This document shows, piece after piece, positions 25,803 to 35,030 of a DNA stretch of 64,000 nucleotides. The notes under the pieces are model-generated. The model was not told where the DNA came from. It worked only from the letters and a program-made list of their open reading frames with translations, and did not search any database. Made by a program: the position numbers and the translations under genes. Positions within the stretch are counted from its first letter, which is position 1, and each line of letters begins with the position of its first letter. The stretch is from Litoreibacter janthinus (GTDB lineage: Bacteria; Pseudomonadota; Alphaproteobacteria; Rhodobacterales; Rhodobacteraceae): NCBI RefSeq assembly GCF_900111945.1, contig NZ_FOYO01000001.1, positions 1,371,751 to 1,435,750 of the forward strand, given 5' to 3'.

Positions 25803-26483
25803 TCAGTCAGGGCCGGGCCATTTGCCTGCCGCGTAAGGCAGGTCGTAGGTGGATTGCGGTGCGTCCTGAAGTCCGCGACGGCGCCAGTCGAGGAAGGTCG
25901 GATCCGAGATCGTCGCAACGATATAGGGTTTTGACGCTTCGCTGACAGGAAGCCCGTAACCGGCCATCCGCGCGGCGACTGGTGCGAAAAACGCGTCGGC
26001 AATCGAGTATGCCCCGAACAGCCAAGGGCCTTCGGTGGCAAGATCACGCGCCGCCGCCCAAAGCATGTCGATTCTGGCAACATCTGCCGCAACCTCGTCA
26101 GAGACCGGAAAATCGACAAAGCTCTGGCGCAGGTTCATCGGGCACGCAGAGCGCAAGGCGCCGTAGCCGCTGTGCATCTCCGCGACCATGCCGCGCGCCA
26201 GAGCCCGCGCCGAAGTATCGGCAGGCCAATAGCCCTTTTCGGGATGCCGCTCGGCCAGCGTTTCGGCCATAGCGAGGCTGTCCATGACAATTGCACCTTC
26301 CGGCAATCGCATCACCGGCACCGTCCGCGCGGGGGCGAACGGTTTCAGGTCTTCCTGAAACTGGGGAATATAAAACCGCGTGTCATGCACGGTCACGTCG
26401 AGGCCGAACTTCGCGAACAAAAGCCAACCACGGAGCGACCAACTGGAATAAGAGCGGTCGCCGATAAGAAGATCATACGTCAT
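25803..26483 (-). CDS. Glutathione S-transferase family protein
   Basis: A 226-residue cytoplasmic GST. The N-terminal thioredoxin-like domain has GDRSYSSWSLRGWLL, with the catalytic-type Ser in the SYSSWSLR stretch, and VPVMRLPEGAIVMDSLAMAE, where the cis-Pro and the Asp-Ser of the glutathione site are visible. The C-terminal domain is helical. It belongs to the maleylacetoacetate isomerase/zeta-like branch by appearance. Substrate unknown. Confidence 0.85.
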   Translation of the reverse strand: MTYDLLIGDRSYSSWSLRGWLLFAKFGLDVTVHDTRFYIPQFQEDLKPFAPARTVPVMRLPEGAIVMDSLAMAETLAERHPEKGYWPADTSARALARGMVAEMHSGYGALRSACPMNLRQSFVDFPVSDEVAADVARIDMLWAAARDLATEGPWLFGAYSIADAFFAPVAARMAGYGLPVSEASKPYIVATISDPTFLDWRRRGLQDAPQSTYDLPYAAGKWPGPD

Positions 26484-26543
26484 GAAGACTACGTTATCGC
26501 GAGATGCCGTTGATCTGAAATAAGGAATTGTGGGTCTGACCCA

Positions 26544-27125
26544 TCAAGGTTGATGATTTATCACCTCGACCCGCCAACCGTCTTGGCTGATGTCGATGCG
26601 GGTGACAGAGAGCGGTTCAATCTGATGCGACATGGCCTGATAGGCAGTCACACCAAGTGCGCGTTGAAGCTGCGACATGATCACGCCCATATGGGCGACA
26701 ATCACAACATCATCGTGACGGCTCCGGTGCAGCGCATCGACTTTAGGGGTCAAACGGGCGTGAAGCTCGTTCCAGCTTTCTCCCTCGGGCGGCTTCACGT
26801 CGCCGGGCGTTTCCCAATAGGCGCGCGACAGGTCCGGATGCATTTCGTCGACGGCTGAAAAATGCAGCCCGTCCCACACCCCGAAATCCAACTCCCTGAA
26901 GTCGGGATCGTGGGGCAGGCGTATCCGCCCTGTCTCGATCACGTCCGCAGTGTGACGTGCGCGTTGAAGGTCAGACGAGACAAGCGCCGCACCCGAAGGC
27001 AGGTAGTCGTGCAAACGCGCCAGTTTGCCTGTGTCAGACAGATCAGCAGGAACATCCCGCCAGCCGGTGAAGGCTTTCTCATGGGTTGGCCCATGGCGCA
27101 CCCACCAAAGGCGCGTGGATTTCAC
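26544..27125 (-). CDS. Histidine phosphatase family protein (CobC-like)
   Basis: A 193-residue phosphoglycerate-mutase-fold phosphatase. The catalytic RHGPTHEK loop is at residues 10-17, FRELDFGVWDGL supplies the acid region, and VIVAHMGVIMSQL has the second His. It overlaps cobU by four bases, so alpha-ribazole-phosphate phosphatase in cobalamin assembly is the likely role, although the family is broad. Confidence 0.8.
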   Translation of the reverse strand: MKSTRLWWVRHGPTHEKAFTGWRDVPADLSDTGKLARLHDYLPSGAALVSSDLQRARHTADVIETGRIRLPHDPDFRELDFGVWDGLHFSAVDEMHPDLSRAYWETPGDVKPPEGESWNELHARLTPKVDALHRSRHDDVVIVAHMGVIMSQLQRALGVTAYQAMSHQIEPLSVTRIDISQDGWRVEVINHQP

Positions 27126-27670
27126 GACAGCCCCTCGGGCAACTGGCCTTTTAGCACAAGTGGAAGGCCCGCGATAACCTGCACGACAAGATCAGCGTCG
27201 CGCGCCATTTGTTGGTTCAACTTGCCTTGCGCCTCGCGAAAACGGCGCGACATGGCGTGTTCGGGCACAATGCCTTGGCCCACTTCGTTTGTGACAACAA
27301 CGACGGAAGCCGCGCAACGGGCGAGTGCGAAAACGAGATCGTCACTGGCTTCGGTCAGGTCGGCTTCCGCCAGAAGCTGGTTGGTCAGCCAGAGCGTGGC
27401 GCAATCCAGCAAGATGACATGATCGACGGTCGCTTGTTGCAGGATCGGTCCAAGGGCCAGCGGCTCTTCGATTGTGATCCAGCCGTCCGCAGCCCGGGAT
27501 TTTTGGTGCAGGTCGATCTTGTCGCGCATCTCGGAATCGAAGGCCTGGGCTGTCGCAATGTAGGTTTTCTGCGCTTCTTTGGCCGTGCGGAGTATCGCCT
27601 GTTCAGCAAAAGTTGATTTCCCAGATGCCGCGCCACCAAGCACCATGGTCATGGAGGGAAGTCCTGTCAT
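27122..27670 (-). CDS. cobU: Adenosylcobinamide kinase / adenosylcobinamide-phosphate guanylyltransferase
   Basis: A 182-residue bifunctional enzyme of the late cobalamin pathway. The start at 27670 (MTGLPSMTMVLGGAASGKST) follows GGAGGA; the 45-residue upstream extension runs into the rpoH promoter region and is not real. Conserved parts are the P-loop GGAASGKST, YIATAQAFDSEM, ILLDCATLWLTNQL and VVVTNEVGQGIVPE. It overlaps the downstream phosphatase gene. Confidence 0.94.
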   Translation of the reverse strand: MTGLPSMTMVLGGAASGKSTFAEQAILRTAKEAQKTYIATAQAFDSEMRDKIDLHQKSRAADGWITIEEPLALGPILQQATVDHVILLDCATLWLTNQLLAEADLTEASDDLVFALARCAASVVVVTNEVGQGIVPEHAMSRRFREAQGKLNQQMARDADLVVQVIAGLPLVLKGQLPEGLS

Positions 27671-27692
27671 CCAATTTTCCTCCGGCTTGTTT

Positions 27693-27722
27693 TGATCCGT
27701 TTTCGTTCTCTGCGCGTATTCA
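27693..27722 (+). promoter_or_regulatory. ECF (RpoE-type) promoter of rpoH
   Basis: TGATCC (27693-27698), exactly 18 bases, then TATTCA (27717-27722). This fits the TGATCC-N18-TA promoter form of the Rhodobacter RpoE/ChrR (singlet-oxygen) sigma factor, known to drive rpoHII in Rhodobacter sphaeroides. It ends 54 bases before the rpoH start codon. Confidence 0.6.
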
Positions 27723-27776
27723 TCACAAAAGGCGGCACAAGAGCCAAGCCAAAACCGATTGATGGGGGAAAGACTT

Positions 27777-28661
27777 ATGGCACTAGACGCAAGACCTTCG
27801 GACAATACCCTTTCGCGAACCGCGATGAAGGCAGAATTGCTGGACGCCGAAACAGAACTGCGACTCGCCTATGCGTGGCGGGACGAACGTGACGAAGCAG
27901 CTCTGCACAGGCTGATCACAGCTTACATGCGCCTCGCGATTTCGATGGCTTCCAAATTCCGCCGCTACGGCGCGCCGATGAATGACCTGATCCAAGAGGC
28001 CGGCCTCGGGCTTATGAAAGCCGCCGACAAGTTCGATCCCGATCGCGGCGTGCGCTTCTCGACCTACGCGGTGTGGTGGATCAAAGCCTCTATCCAAGAC
28101 TATGTAATGCGCAACTGGTCGATGGTTCGGACCGGCTCAACCTCCTCCCAGAAATCCCTTTTCTTCAACATGCGTCGGGTGCAGGCCCGTCTGGAGCGCG
28201 AGGCCGCCGCGCGCGGCGAGCCGATCGACAAGCACCAACTGCGCCAGATGATTTCCACCGAGGTAGGCGTGCCGCTCCACGATGTGGAGATGATGGAAGG
28301 GCGCTTGTCAGGCTCCGACTTTTCGCTGAATGCAACGCAATCCACCGAAGATGAGGGCCGCGAATGGATCGACGCGCTCGAAGATGACGGTCCGCAAGCG
28401 GCTGAAACGGTTGAGCATTCCCACGACACCGACACGTTGCGCGGGTGGCTCGTGGACGCTATGACAGCGTTGAATGAACGAGAGCAATTTATCGTCCGAG
28501 AACGCAAGCTTCTGGATCAACCACGAACCCTCGAAAGCCTTGGCAACGAATTAGGCCTTTCAAAAGAGAGGGTTCGCCAACTGGAGGCCGCAGCCTTTGC
28601 CAAGATGCGAAAATCTCTCGAAACGCAAAGCAAGGAAGTCCGGCATTTCCTGGCTCACTAG
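27777..28661 (+). CDS. rpoH: RNA polymerase sigma-32 factor (RpoH, probably RpoHII type)
   Basis: A 294-residue alternative sigma factor. The start at 27777 (MALDARPSDN) follows GGGGGAAA; an upstream ATG at 27762 is less likely. Region 2 has MNDLIQEAGLGLMKAADKFD and FSTYAVWWIKASIQDYVMRN, the RpoH-box region shows SLFFNMRRVQARLE, and region 4.2 has LGLSKERVRQLEAAAFAKMR. The RpoE-type promoter and the redox neighbours (gshB, GST) suggest the RpoHII paralogue of Rhodobacterales, which responds to photooxidative stress; that subgroup assignment is inference. Confidence 0.92.
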   Translation: MALDARPSDNTLSRTAMKAELLDAETELRLAYAWRDERDEAALHRLITAYMRLAISMASKFRRYGAPMNDLIQEAGLGLMKAADKFDPDRGVRFSTYAVWWIKASIQDYVMRNWSMVRTGSTSSQKSLFFNMRRVQARLEREAAARGEPIDKHQLRQMISTEVGVPLHDVEMMEGRLSGSDFSLNATQSTEDEGREWIDALEDDGPQAAETVEHSHDTDTLRGWLVDAMTALNEREQFIVRERKLLDQPRTLESLGNELGLSKERVRQLEAAAFAKMRKSLETQSKEVRHFLAH

Positions 28662-29460
28662 AGCTGCTGCAGTTTTCGCGTTCAGTTTTCAGGCAAACGC
28701 CGAGGTCCTGACGACCTCGGCGTTTGAGGTTCTGGGTGGCGCTGATGTTGTCATCGTCGGAGAGTTGCACGACAACCCCATACACCACGCCAACCAAGCG
28801 GAGATTGCCCGCGCAATTTACCCTTCGGCGCTGGTTTTCGAGATGCTCGATGCGCAGCAGGCGAAAGCTGGGCAATCCGCTGACCGCAGCGTTCTGGCGG
28901 AACTGGACAAGGCGCTGGGGTGGTCCAGCAAGGGTGGTTGGCCGTCTTTCCAGATGTATTTCCCGATTTTCGCCGCCGCCCCACAGGCGCAGATATATGG
29001 TGCTGCGCTGTCGCGCCACGCCGTGCGCTCTGCGGTCGAAGACGGAGCGGCCTCACAGTTTGATGGGCCTGCATCCTATGGCTTGAAAACCGCGCTGCCC
29101 GAGGCAGAGCAAGCCGACCGCGAGGCACTGCAAGCCACGGCACATTGCGATGCGCTGCCCTCAGACATATTGCCCGGCATGGTCGAGGCGCAGCGCCTTC
29201 GCGATGCAAGTTTCGCCCGCGTCACCCTTCAGGCGCTGGAGGAAACAGGTGGGCCGGTTCTGGTCATTACCGGCAACGGCCACGCGCGCACCGATTGGGG
29301 GATGCCCGCCTACCTGCGCCGCGTTGCGCCAGAAGCGCAGGTGATCGCAGTGGGTCAACTGGTCGAGTCCGAGATCGCACCGCCCTATGATCGCTGGATC
29401 ATGACCGGAGCTTTCAACGCCGGAAAGGGCGACCCTTGCGCTGCGTTTTCAAGCAACTGA
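28597..29460 (+). CDS. ChaN family haem/iron-related protein
   Basis: A protein of up to 287 residues with a ChaN (DUF399) domain: VIVGELHDNPIHHANQAEIA, ALVFEMLDAQQ, and VLVITGNGHARTDWGMPAYL. The only usable start I find is a TTG at 28597, inside the end of rpoH (65-base overlap). It gives a basic n-region (KRKARK) and a short hydrophobic run ending ANA, which would be an ordinary signal peptide. No lipobox Cys is seen, unlike ChaN lipoproteins. Co-transcription with rpoH is likely. The start is uncertain. Confidence 0.8.
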   Translation: MPRCENLSKRKARKSGISWLTRAAAVFAFSFQANAEVLTTSAFEVLGGADVVIVGELHDNPIHHANQAEIARAIYPSALVFEMLDAQQAKAGQSADRSVLAELDKALGWSSKGGWPSFQMYFPIFAAAPQAQIYGAALSRHAVRSAVEDGAASQFDGPASYGLKTALPEAEQADREALQATAHCDALPSDILPGMVEAQRLRDASFARVTLQALEETGGPVLVITGNGHARTDWGMPAYLRRVAPEAQVIAVGQLVESEIAPPYDRWIMTGAFNAGKGDPCAAFSSN

Positions 29461-29515
29461 TTGCCCCCTGCGCCGTGCTGTCCTAACACTTGTGACGAAG
29501 AAAGCGGGGTGCAAC

Positions 29516-30712
29516 ATGCTTGCAGGAAAACGGATACTTCTGATCGTCGGCGGCGGCATCGCCGCATTCAAGTCGCTGGACCTGATCCGACGGCTGCGCG
29601 AGCGCGGCGCGACCGTGGTGCCTGTTCTGACCAATGCAGCGGAAGAGTTTGTGACCCCGCTCAGCACCTCTGCCCTTGCGGGGCAGAAGGTATATCGCGA
29701 TCTGTTCGACCTGACCGACGAGGCCGAGATGGGCCATATCGAGCTGTCTCGTGCCGCTGATCTGGTCGTAGTCGCCCCCGCAACTGCGGATTTGATGGGC
29801 AAAATGGCGGCAGGGCTTGCGAATGACTTGGCCTCGACCCTGTTGATGGCCACCGACAAGCGCGTGCTGATCGCCCCTGCCATGAACGTGCGCATGTGGG
29901 AACACCCCGCAACACAGCGTAATTTGGCAACCCTGCAAGGCGACGGCATTCTCGTTGTCGGTCCCGACGTGGGCGATATGGCTTGTGGGGAGCATGGCCC
30001 AGGCCGCATGTCAGAACCTTTGGCCATCGTCGACGCGGTGGAAGCTGCACTGGCGGATGGCCCCCTAAAGGGAAAGCATGTCTTGGTCACGTCCGGCCCG
30101 ACCCACGAGCCGATTGACCCCGTCCGCTACATCGCGAACCGGTCCTCTGGGGCGCAGGGCACAGCAATTGCCCGCAGTCTGGCCGCACTCGGGGCGGATG
30201 TCACCTTTGTGACCGGCCCGGCCGATGTCGCACCGCCCGCAGGTGTGAAGGTGGTCAAGATACAAACCGCCCGTGAGATGAAAGAGGCGGTCGATGCCGC
30301 TTTGCCCGCCGATGCCGCCGTGTTCGCGGCTGCGGTCGCTGATTGGCGCGTGGCGAATGCGTCCGGATCGAAAATGAAGAAGGACGGCTCTGGCAAGGCG
30401 CCTGCGCTGGAATTCGCAGAAAACCCCGACATTCTAGCGGCAGTCTCGCAGATGAAGAAAGGCCGCCCGAAACTGGTGGTCGGCTTTGCCGCCGAGACAG
30501 ATGACGTGGAAGCCAATGCAACCGCTAAACGTGCCCGCAAGGGCTGTGACTGGATCGTGGCCAATGATGTCAGCCCCGAAACGGGGATCATGGGCGGCAG
30601 CGAAAACGCGGTCACCATCATTTCTGACGAGGGCGCGGAAAGCTGGCCGCGGCTGACCAAGGATCAGGTCGCCGCAAAAATCGCCGCCAAGATTGCCGAG
30701 GCACTCTCGTGA
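29516..30712 (+). CDS. coaBC: Bifunctional phosphopantothenoylcysteine decarboxylase / phosphopantothenate-cysteine ligase
   Basis: A 398-residue coenzyme A biosynthesis enzyme. The CoaC half starts [20 protein letters not shown], with [20 protein letters not shown] and [17 protein letters not shown]. The CoaB half begins [20 protein letters not shown] and has [18 protein letters not shown] and VGFAAETDD. The start at 29516 is preferred to one eight codons upstream because it gives the usual family start and follows GCGGGG. It overlaps dut by four bases (GTGA). Confidence 0.96.
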   Translation: MLAGKRILLIVGGGIAAFKSLDLIRRLRERGATVVPVLTNAAEEFVTPLSTSALAGQKVYRDLFDLTDEAEMGHIELSRAADLVVVAPATADLMGKMAAGLANDLASTLLMATDKRVLIAPAMNVRMWEHPATQRNLATLQGDGILVVGPDVGDMACGEHGPGRMSEPLAIVDAVEAALADGPLKGKHVLVTSGPTHEPIDPVRYIANRSSGAQGTAIARSLAALGADVTFVTGPADVAPPAGVKVVKIQTAREMKEAVDAALPADAAVFAAAVADWRVANASGSKMKKDGSGKAPALEFAENPDILAAVSQMKKGRPKLVVGFAAETDDVEANATAKRARKGCDWIVANDVSPETGIMGGSENAVTIISDEGAESWPRLTKDQVAAKIAAKIAEALS

Positions 30713-31176
30713 CCCCAGTGCTGAAATTCACATGGACGCAGGACGCCGATCCCAGCTTGGGGTTGCCCGCTTACGAAACAGACGGCGCTGCAGGTGCCGA
30801 TCTGCGCGCCAATCTCTCCGAGGCCGACCGCGAAGCAGGCCTGATGCTTGCCCCTCTGGCGCGGGCCTTGGTGCCCACAGGGTTGCGTGTCGAGATTCCA
30901 GAAGGCTTCGAGGTTCAAATCCGCCCAAGGTCTGGCCTTGCCCTGAAACACGGCATCAGCCTGCCCAACACCCCGGGAACAATTGACAGTGACTATCGCG
31001 GCCCTCTGGGTGTAATTTTGATCAATCTGGGGGCGGAGCCTTTCACCATCGCACATGGCGACAGGATCGCGCAGATGGTTGTCGCCCCTGTGGTGCAGGC
31101 ATGCTTCGAGCTGGCGCAAGGGCTGTCCGATACATCGCGCGGGACGGGGGGCTTCGGGTCCACCGGTCGCGGCTGA
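30709..31176 (+). CDS. dut: dUTP diphosphatase
   Basis: A 155-residue trimeric dUTPase hydrolysing dUTP to dUMP and limiting uracil in DNA. All five motifs are visible: [44 protein letters not shown] and [12 protein letters not shown] at the C-terminus. It starts with a GTG inside the end of coaBC, a pairing frequent in proteobacteria. moeB begins two bases after its stop codon. Confidence 0.96.
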   Translation: MTPVLKFTWTQDADPSLGLPAYETDGAAGADLRANLSEADREAGLMLAPLARALVPTGLRVEIPEGFEVQIRPRSGLALKHGISLPNTPGTIDSDYRGPLGVILINLGAEPFTIAHGDRIAQMVVAPVVQACFELAQGLSDTSRGTGGFGSTGRG

Positions 31177-31177
31177 T

Positions 31178-32218
31178 ATGGCGCTGGTCCTCTTAATCGC
31201 CGCAGCAATCCTGCTGGCGGGGCGCCTGCTAAACTTCAGCAAACGCGTGCAGATTATGGCGCTGGTGGTCTTGTTCGCACTGGTAATTTTCTTCCAGGTG
31301 ACTTTGCCCGTTGGCAATCCCGTAAAGGAAGCGACCGGCACATTGTCGAGTTGGGCGATCCTTGCGGGAGTCGTGGCGCTGGTTTTCGGCTATCGGGCTT
31401 TGCTGTCCCGTTTGCGCCACAAGGCTGACGCTGAAGAGCCCGTGGCTTTGGACCCTGACAAGTTCACGAATGCCGAGCTGAACCGCTATGCCCGTCACAT
31501 CGTTTTGCGCGAAATTGGCGGTCCCGGGCAAAAGAAGATGAAAAAGGCTCGGGTGCTGGTGGTCGGGGCAGGCGGCTTGGGCGCGCCGGCGCTGCAATAC
31601 TTGGCGGCGGCCGGGATTGGCACCATTGGCATCATTGATGACGACGAGGTCGACAGCTCCAACCTCCAACGCCAAGTCATTCACACCGACGCGCGGATCG
31701 GGATGCCCAAGGTGTTTTCGGCGCAAGAGGCGTTGCAGGCGCAAAATCCGCTTATCACCATCCGCGCGTATAACCGACGGCTGACGGCCGACATGGCCGC
31801 CGAATTGTTCGAAGATTACGATCTAATCCTCGACGGCTCCGACAATGCGCAGACCCGCTATCTGGTCAACCGCGTCTCGGTCGATCTGGGTAAGCCCCTG
31901 ATCTCTGGGGCCATTACGCAGTGGGAAGGACAGCTGAGCCTGTTCGATCCTGCGCAGGGTGGTCCGTGTTACGCATGCGTATTCCCCAATGCCGCCGCCG
32001 CGGGCTTGGCGCCGTCCTGTGCGGAGGCGGGCGTTGTCGGTGCACTGCCCGGTGTGGTCGGCTCCATGATGGCCGTGGAGGCGATCAAGCACATAACCGG
32101 CGCGGGTGCGACCCTGCGCGGGCAGATGCTGATCTATGATGCGCTTTACGCTGAAACGCGGCTGATCAACCTCAAACAAGATCCAGAATGTGCGGTATGT
32201 GGACAACTGCCTAAATAG
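31178..32218 (+). CDS. moeB: HesA/MoeB/ThiF family adenylyltransferase with an N-terminal membrane anchor
   Basis: A 346-residue protein. Residues 1-90 contain two to three hydrophobic segments (MALVLLIAAAILLAGRLL and IMALVVLFALVIFF first). The rest is an E1-like domain: YARHIVLREIGGPGQKKMKK, the ATP loop GAGGLGAPALQYLAAAGIG, DDDEVDSSNLQRQVIH, LDGSDNAQTRYLVN, and zinc Cys pairs CYAC and CAVC. It adenylates the C-terminus of MoaD or ThiS-type carriers. The membrane anchor is unusual compared with E. coli MoeB. The ATG starts one base after the dut stop. Confidence 0.88.
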   Translation: MALVLLIAAAILLAGRLLNFSKRVQIMALVVLFALVIFFQVTLPVGNPVKEATGTLSSWAILAGVVALVFGYRALLSRLRHKADAEEPVALDPDKFTNAELNRYARHIVLREIGGPGQKKMKKARVLVVGAGGLGAPALQYLAAAGIGTIGIIDDDEVDSSNLQRQVIHTDARIGMPKVFSAQEALQAQNPLITIRAYNRRLTADMAAELFEDYDLILDGSDNAQTRYLVNRVSVDLGKPLISGAITQWEGQLSLFDPAQGGPCYACVFPNAAAAGLAPSCAEAGVVGALPGVVGSMMAVEAIKHITGAGATLRGQMLIYDALYAETRLINLKQDPECAVCGQLPK

Positions 32219-32399
32219 TGGGATTAACCCACAGAAACCACAATGGGTTGTGGGTAACACTAAATAATGTCTTTACAGAGACTCGGATAAATCCCAACAT
32301 CTAGACAAGGGTCGTGGATCACAAGCGACCTGTAGTATGGAACCCAGCCTATTGGGGCACAGGCATCTCCCAATGCGCGATCTGGACAGGGGACCGAGC

Positions 32400-32903
32400 A
32401 TGTCAAGTTTAGAGCACTACCTTGAAACCGAGGATCTACACCCGATTGATCTGGTGGAGACCTTGGCCGCCCACCACGATTGGGAATTCGACCGTATCGC
32501 AGAAGACCAAATCGCCATGGCGATTGAAGGCCAATGGCGGACCTATTCCATCACCCTCGCATGGTCACACCATGACGAGACCCTTCGGCTGGTCTCGACC
32601 TTCGAGATGGAGCCGCCGGAAGACAAGCTTCCCGCACTCTACGACATGTTGAACCGCGCCAACGATACCTGCTGGACAGGGGCCTTCACCTATTGGCAAG
32701 CGCAGCGTCTGATGGTGTATCGCTACGGGTTGATCCTGTCGGGCGGGCGCGATGCGGGCGCGGATCAGATTGACAAAATGCTGTCGGCCGCCGTTATGGC
32801 GTCGGAGCGGTTCTACCCCGCCTTCCAACTGGTGTGCTGGGGCGACCGGACCCCGAAAGACGCGATGAATGTTGCCATTGCGGAAGCCTACGGGCGCGCC
32901 TAA
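32400..32903 (+). CDS. YbjN domain-containing protein
   Basis: A 167-residue soluble acidic protein of the YbjN family (MSSLEHYLETEDLHPIDLVE at the start, then WAHHDETLRL-like strand text and FVSTFEMEPPEDKLPALYDM). The start at 32400 follows AGGGGA seven bases upstream. YbjN proteins are linked to stress or motility control and resemble type III chaperones in fold, with no known enzyme activity. The 180 bases between moeB and this gene contain an ACCCACA/TGTGGGT inverted repeat but no gene. Confidence 0.85.
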   Translation: MSSLEHYLETEDLHPIDLVETLAAHHDWEFDRIAEDQIAMAIEGQWRTYSITLAWSHHDETLRLVSTFEMEPPEDKLPALYDMLNRANDTCWTGAFTYWQAQRLMVYRYGLILSGGRDAGADQIDKMLSAAVMASERFYPAFQLVCWGDRTPKDAMNVAIAEAYGRA

Positions 32904-32933
32904 CCTAAGCCCCTGACGACAGACGGGGGCTTC

Positions 32934-33746
32934 ATGGATTTTTCCGAGATTAACACACGCGGACTGGTATTGCTGGGCTGCGGAAAGATGGGCTCCGCCC
33001 TTCTTGAAGGCTGGCTCAAGGGCGGTATCGACGCTTCTGCCGTCTATGTTCTGGACCCCAACCCGTCCGACTGGGTGAAAGCGCAAGGCGTCCATATCAA
33101 TGATAATTTGCCAGAAAATCCCGCAATAGCGCTGCTCGCCGTAAAACCTCAGATGATGGGTGACGCGCTGCCGCGCATGGCCGCGCTGGGCAACGGCACA
33201 ACCCTATTCCTGTCAATTGCCGCCGGTACGTCCATCGCTCATTTCGAACAGGCCTTGGGCGACGAGACCCCGATCGTGCGCTCCATGCCGAACACCCCCG
33301 CAGCGGTGGGCAAAGGGATTACTGCGATTGTCGGAAACTCACGGGCAACAGCGCAGCATCTGGACATGGCGGAAGGATTGCTGCGGGCCGTCGGGCAAGT
33401 CGTGCGTCTGGAGGATGAGGGGCAGATTGATGCCGTCACCGGCGTGTCCGGCTCTGGTCCTGCCTATGTGTTCCACCTGATCGAAACCATGGCCGCCGCG
33501 GGCGTCGCGCAGGGTCTTCCGCCCGAGATGGCGATGCAACTCGCCAAAGCCACGGTCGCCGGTGCAGGCGCGTTGGCAGAGCAGGCCGAAGAAGACCCCG
33601 CACAGCTTCGGATCAATGTCACCAGCCCGGGCGGCACCACGGCGGCGGCGCTCAAGGTGCTGATGGACGAAGATCACGGCTTCCCAGAGCTAGTGGGTCG
33701 TGCCGTGAAAGCCGCCACAGACCGTGGTCGCGAGCTGGGGAAATAG
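32934..33746 (+). CDS. proC: Pyrroline-5-carboxylate reductase
   Basis: A 270-residue enzyme making proline from pyrroline-5-carboxylate with NAD(P)H. The Rossmann loop is [16 protein letters not shown]; further on are [44 protein letters not shown] and the C-terminal [19 protein letters not shown]. It is 30 bases downstream of ybjN and one base from the csaA-like gene, so these probably share a transcript. Confidence 0.96.
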   Translation: MDFSEINTRGLVLLGCGKMGSALLEGWLKGGIDASAVYVLDPNPSDWVKAQGVHINDNLPENPAIALLAVKPQMMGDALPRMAALGNGTTLFLSIAAGTSIAHFEQALGDETPIVRSMPNTPAAVGKGITAIVGNSRATAQHLDMAEGLLRAVGQVVRLEDEGQIDAVTGVSGSGPAYVFHLIETMAAAGVAQGLPPEMAMQLAKATVAGAGALAEQAEEDPAQLRINVTSPGGTTAAALKVLMDEDHGFPELVGRAVKAATDRGRELGK

Positions 33747-33747
33747 C

Positions 33748-34086
33748 ATGGCCGAGATTTCGTTCGACGACTTCCTGAAGGTCGACATTCGCGTCGGGGT
33801 CATCGTCAAGGCCGAGCCCTATCCCGAAGCTCGCAAACCCGCTTTCAAGCTGTGGGTGGATTTTGGGCCTGAACTTGGGGAACGGAAAAGCTCCGCCCAG
33901 ATCACCAAACACTACACGCCGGAGGATTTGCCGGGCAAAAAGGTCATGGCCGTGGTCAACTTCCCGCCGCGCCAGATCGGCAAGTTTATGTCCGAGATAC
34001 TGGTGCTTGGCGTGCCCGACGAAGACGACGAAGTCGTGCTTCTGACCCCAGACAAAGATGTGCCGATTGGCGGAAGGCTTTACTGA
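33748..34086 (+). CDS. csaA: tRNA-binding domain protein (CsaA-like)
   Basis: A 112-residue single OB-fold protein with the family text [38 protein letters not shown] and [20 protein letters not shown]. CsaA-like proteins bind tRNA and have chaperone-like activity in some bacteria. The start at 33748 is chosen because it gives the short family N-terminus MAEISFDDF; the frame continues upstream into proC. Its stop overlaps the next gene by one base (TGATG). Confidence 0.9.
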   Translation: MAEISFDDFLKVDIRVGVIVKAEPYPEARKPAFKLWVDFGPELGERKSSAQITKHYTPEDLPGKKVMAVVNFPPRQIGKFMSEILVLGVPDEDDEVVLLTPDKDVPIGGRLY

Positions 34087-35030
34087 TGAAACTCTTAATT
34101 TCCCGCATGTTGCCTGACGCCGTGATGGACAAGGCCCGCGCCGAGTTTGATGTCACCCTGCGTGACACCTCCGATCCGATGTCCGAGGCCGAGGTGACCG
34201 AGGCCATCGGGGCCTATGACGTGATCTTGCCAACACTGGGTGACAGATTTACGGCGGTCGCCATTTCCAGCTCCACGCCACGGGCAAAGCTTCTGGCGAA
34301 TTTTGGCGTCGGATATAACCATATCGACGTCGATGCGGCCCGCGCGCAGGGCATCGCCGTGACCAACACCCCCGGTGCAGTGACTGACGCGACCGCTGAC
34401 ATCGCCATGACCCTGATGCTGATGACCGCACGGCGGGCGGGCGAGGGAGAGCGATTGGTGCGGGCGGGGCAATGGACCGGCTGGCAGCCGACCCAGATGC
34501 TTGGGCTTCACCTGACGGGCAAGACGGTGGGGATCATCGGGATGGGGCGCATCGGGCAAGCCATTGCCAACCGCTGCCGTCATGGTTTTGGCTGCAAGAT
34601 CATCTTCGCCAACAGGTCACGCAAGGAAATCGAGGGCGCGACGCAATGCGACTCCATCGAGGATTTGGCGCGCAAGGCAGATGTCGTCGTGGCCGCCACC
34701 CCCGGCGGGCCGGAAACACGGCATCTGATCGGCAAATCAGTGTTCGACGCGATGCAGCGGCACGCGATTTTCGTCAACATCTCGCGCGGGGATGTGGTGG
34801 ATGAGGCCGCGCTGGTCTCGGCGCTGCAATCCGGAGCATTCGGTGGGGCGGGATTGGACGTCTACGAGCATGAGCCCAAGGTGCCAGAGGCGCTGAAAGC
34901 GATGGAAAACGTCACCCTGCTGCCGCATCTGGGCACCAACACGCTCGAGGTGCGCACAAGCATGGGGATGATGGCACTCGACAACCTGATCGCCTTCGCG
35001 GCGGGCAAGGATTTGCCGAACCCCGTTTAG
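34086..35030 (+). CDS. D-isomer 2-hydroxyacid dehydrogenase (glyoxylate/hydroxypyruvate reductase-like)
   Basis: A 314-residue NAD(P)-dependent dehydrogenase. The Rossmann loop is VGIIGMGRIGQAIANRC. The catalytic Arg lies in VNISRGDVVDEAAL, the Glu in YEHEPKVPE and the His in LLPHLGTNT. The LLANFGVGYNHIDVDAARAQ segment is typical of GyaR/GhrB-type enzymes that reduce glyoxylate or hydroxypyruvate. Substrate inferred. Its stop codon shares a TTAG with convergent tdk. Confidence 0.88.
   Translation: MKLLISRMLPDAVMDKARAEFDVTLRDTSDPMSEAEVTEAIGAYDVILPTLGDRFTAVAISSSTPRAKLLANFGVGYNHIDVDAARAQGIAVTNTPGAVTDATADIAMTLMLMTARRAGEGERLVRAGQWTGWQPTQMLGLHLTGKTVGIIGMGRIGQAIANRCRHGFGCKIIFANRSRKEIEGATQCDSIEDLARKADVVVAATPGGPETRHLIGKSVFDAMQRHAIFVNISRGDVVDEAALVSALQSGAFGGAGLDVYEHEPKVPEALKAMENVTLLPHLGTNTLEVRTSMGMMALDNLIAFAAGKDLPNPV

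Noticed and set aside
32227..32255. ACCCACA/TGTGGGT hairpin after moeB as a terminator
   Set aside because: The loop is 15 bases and no T-run follows.
32249..32257. TGTGGGTAA, one base from a DnaA box, near moeB/ybjN
   Set aside because: A single near-match, with no cluster, AT-rich unwinding element or origin-type genes.
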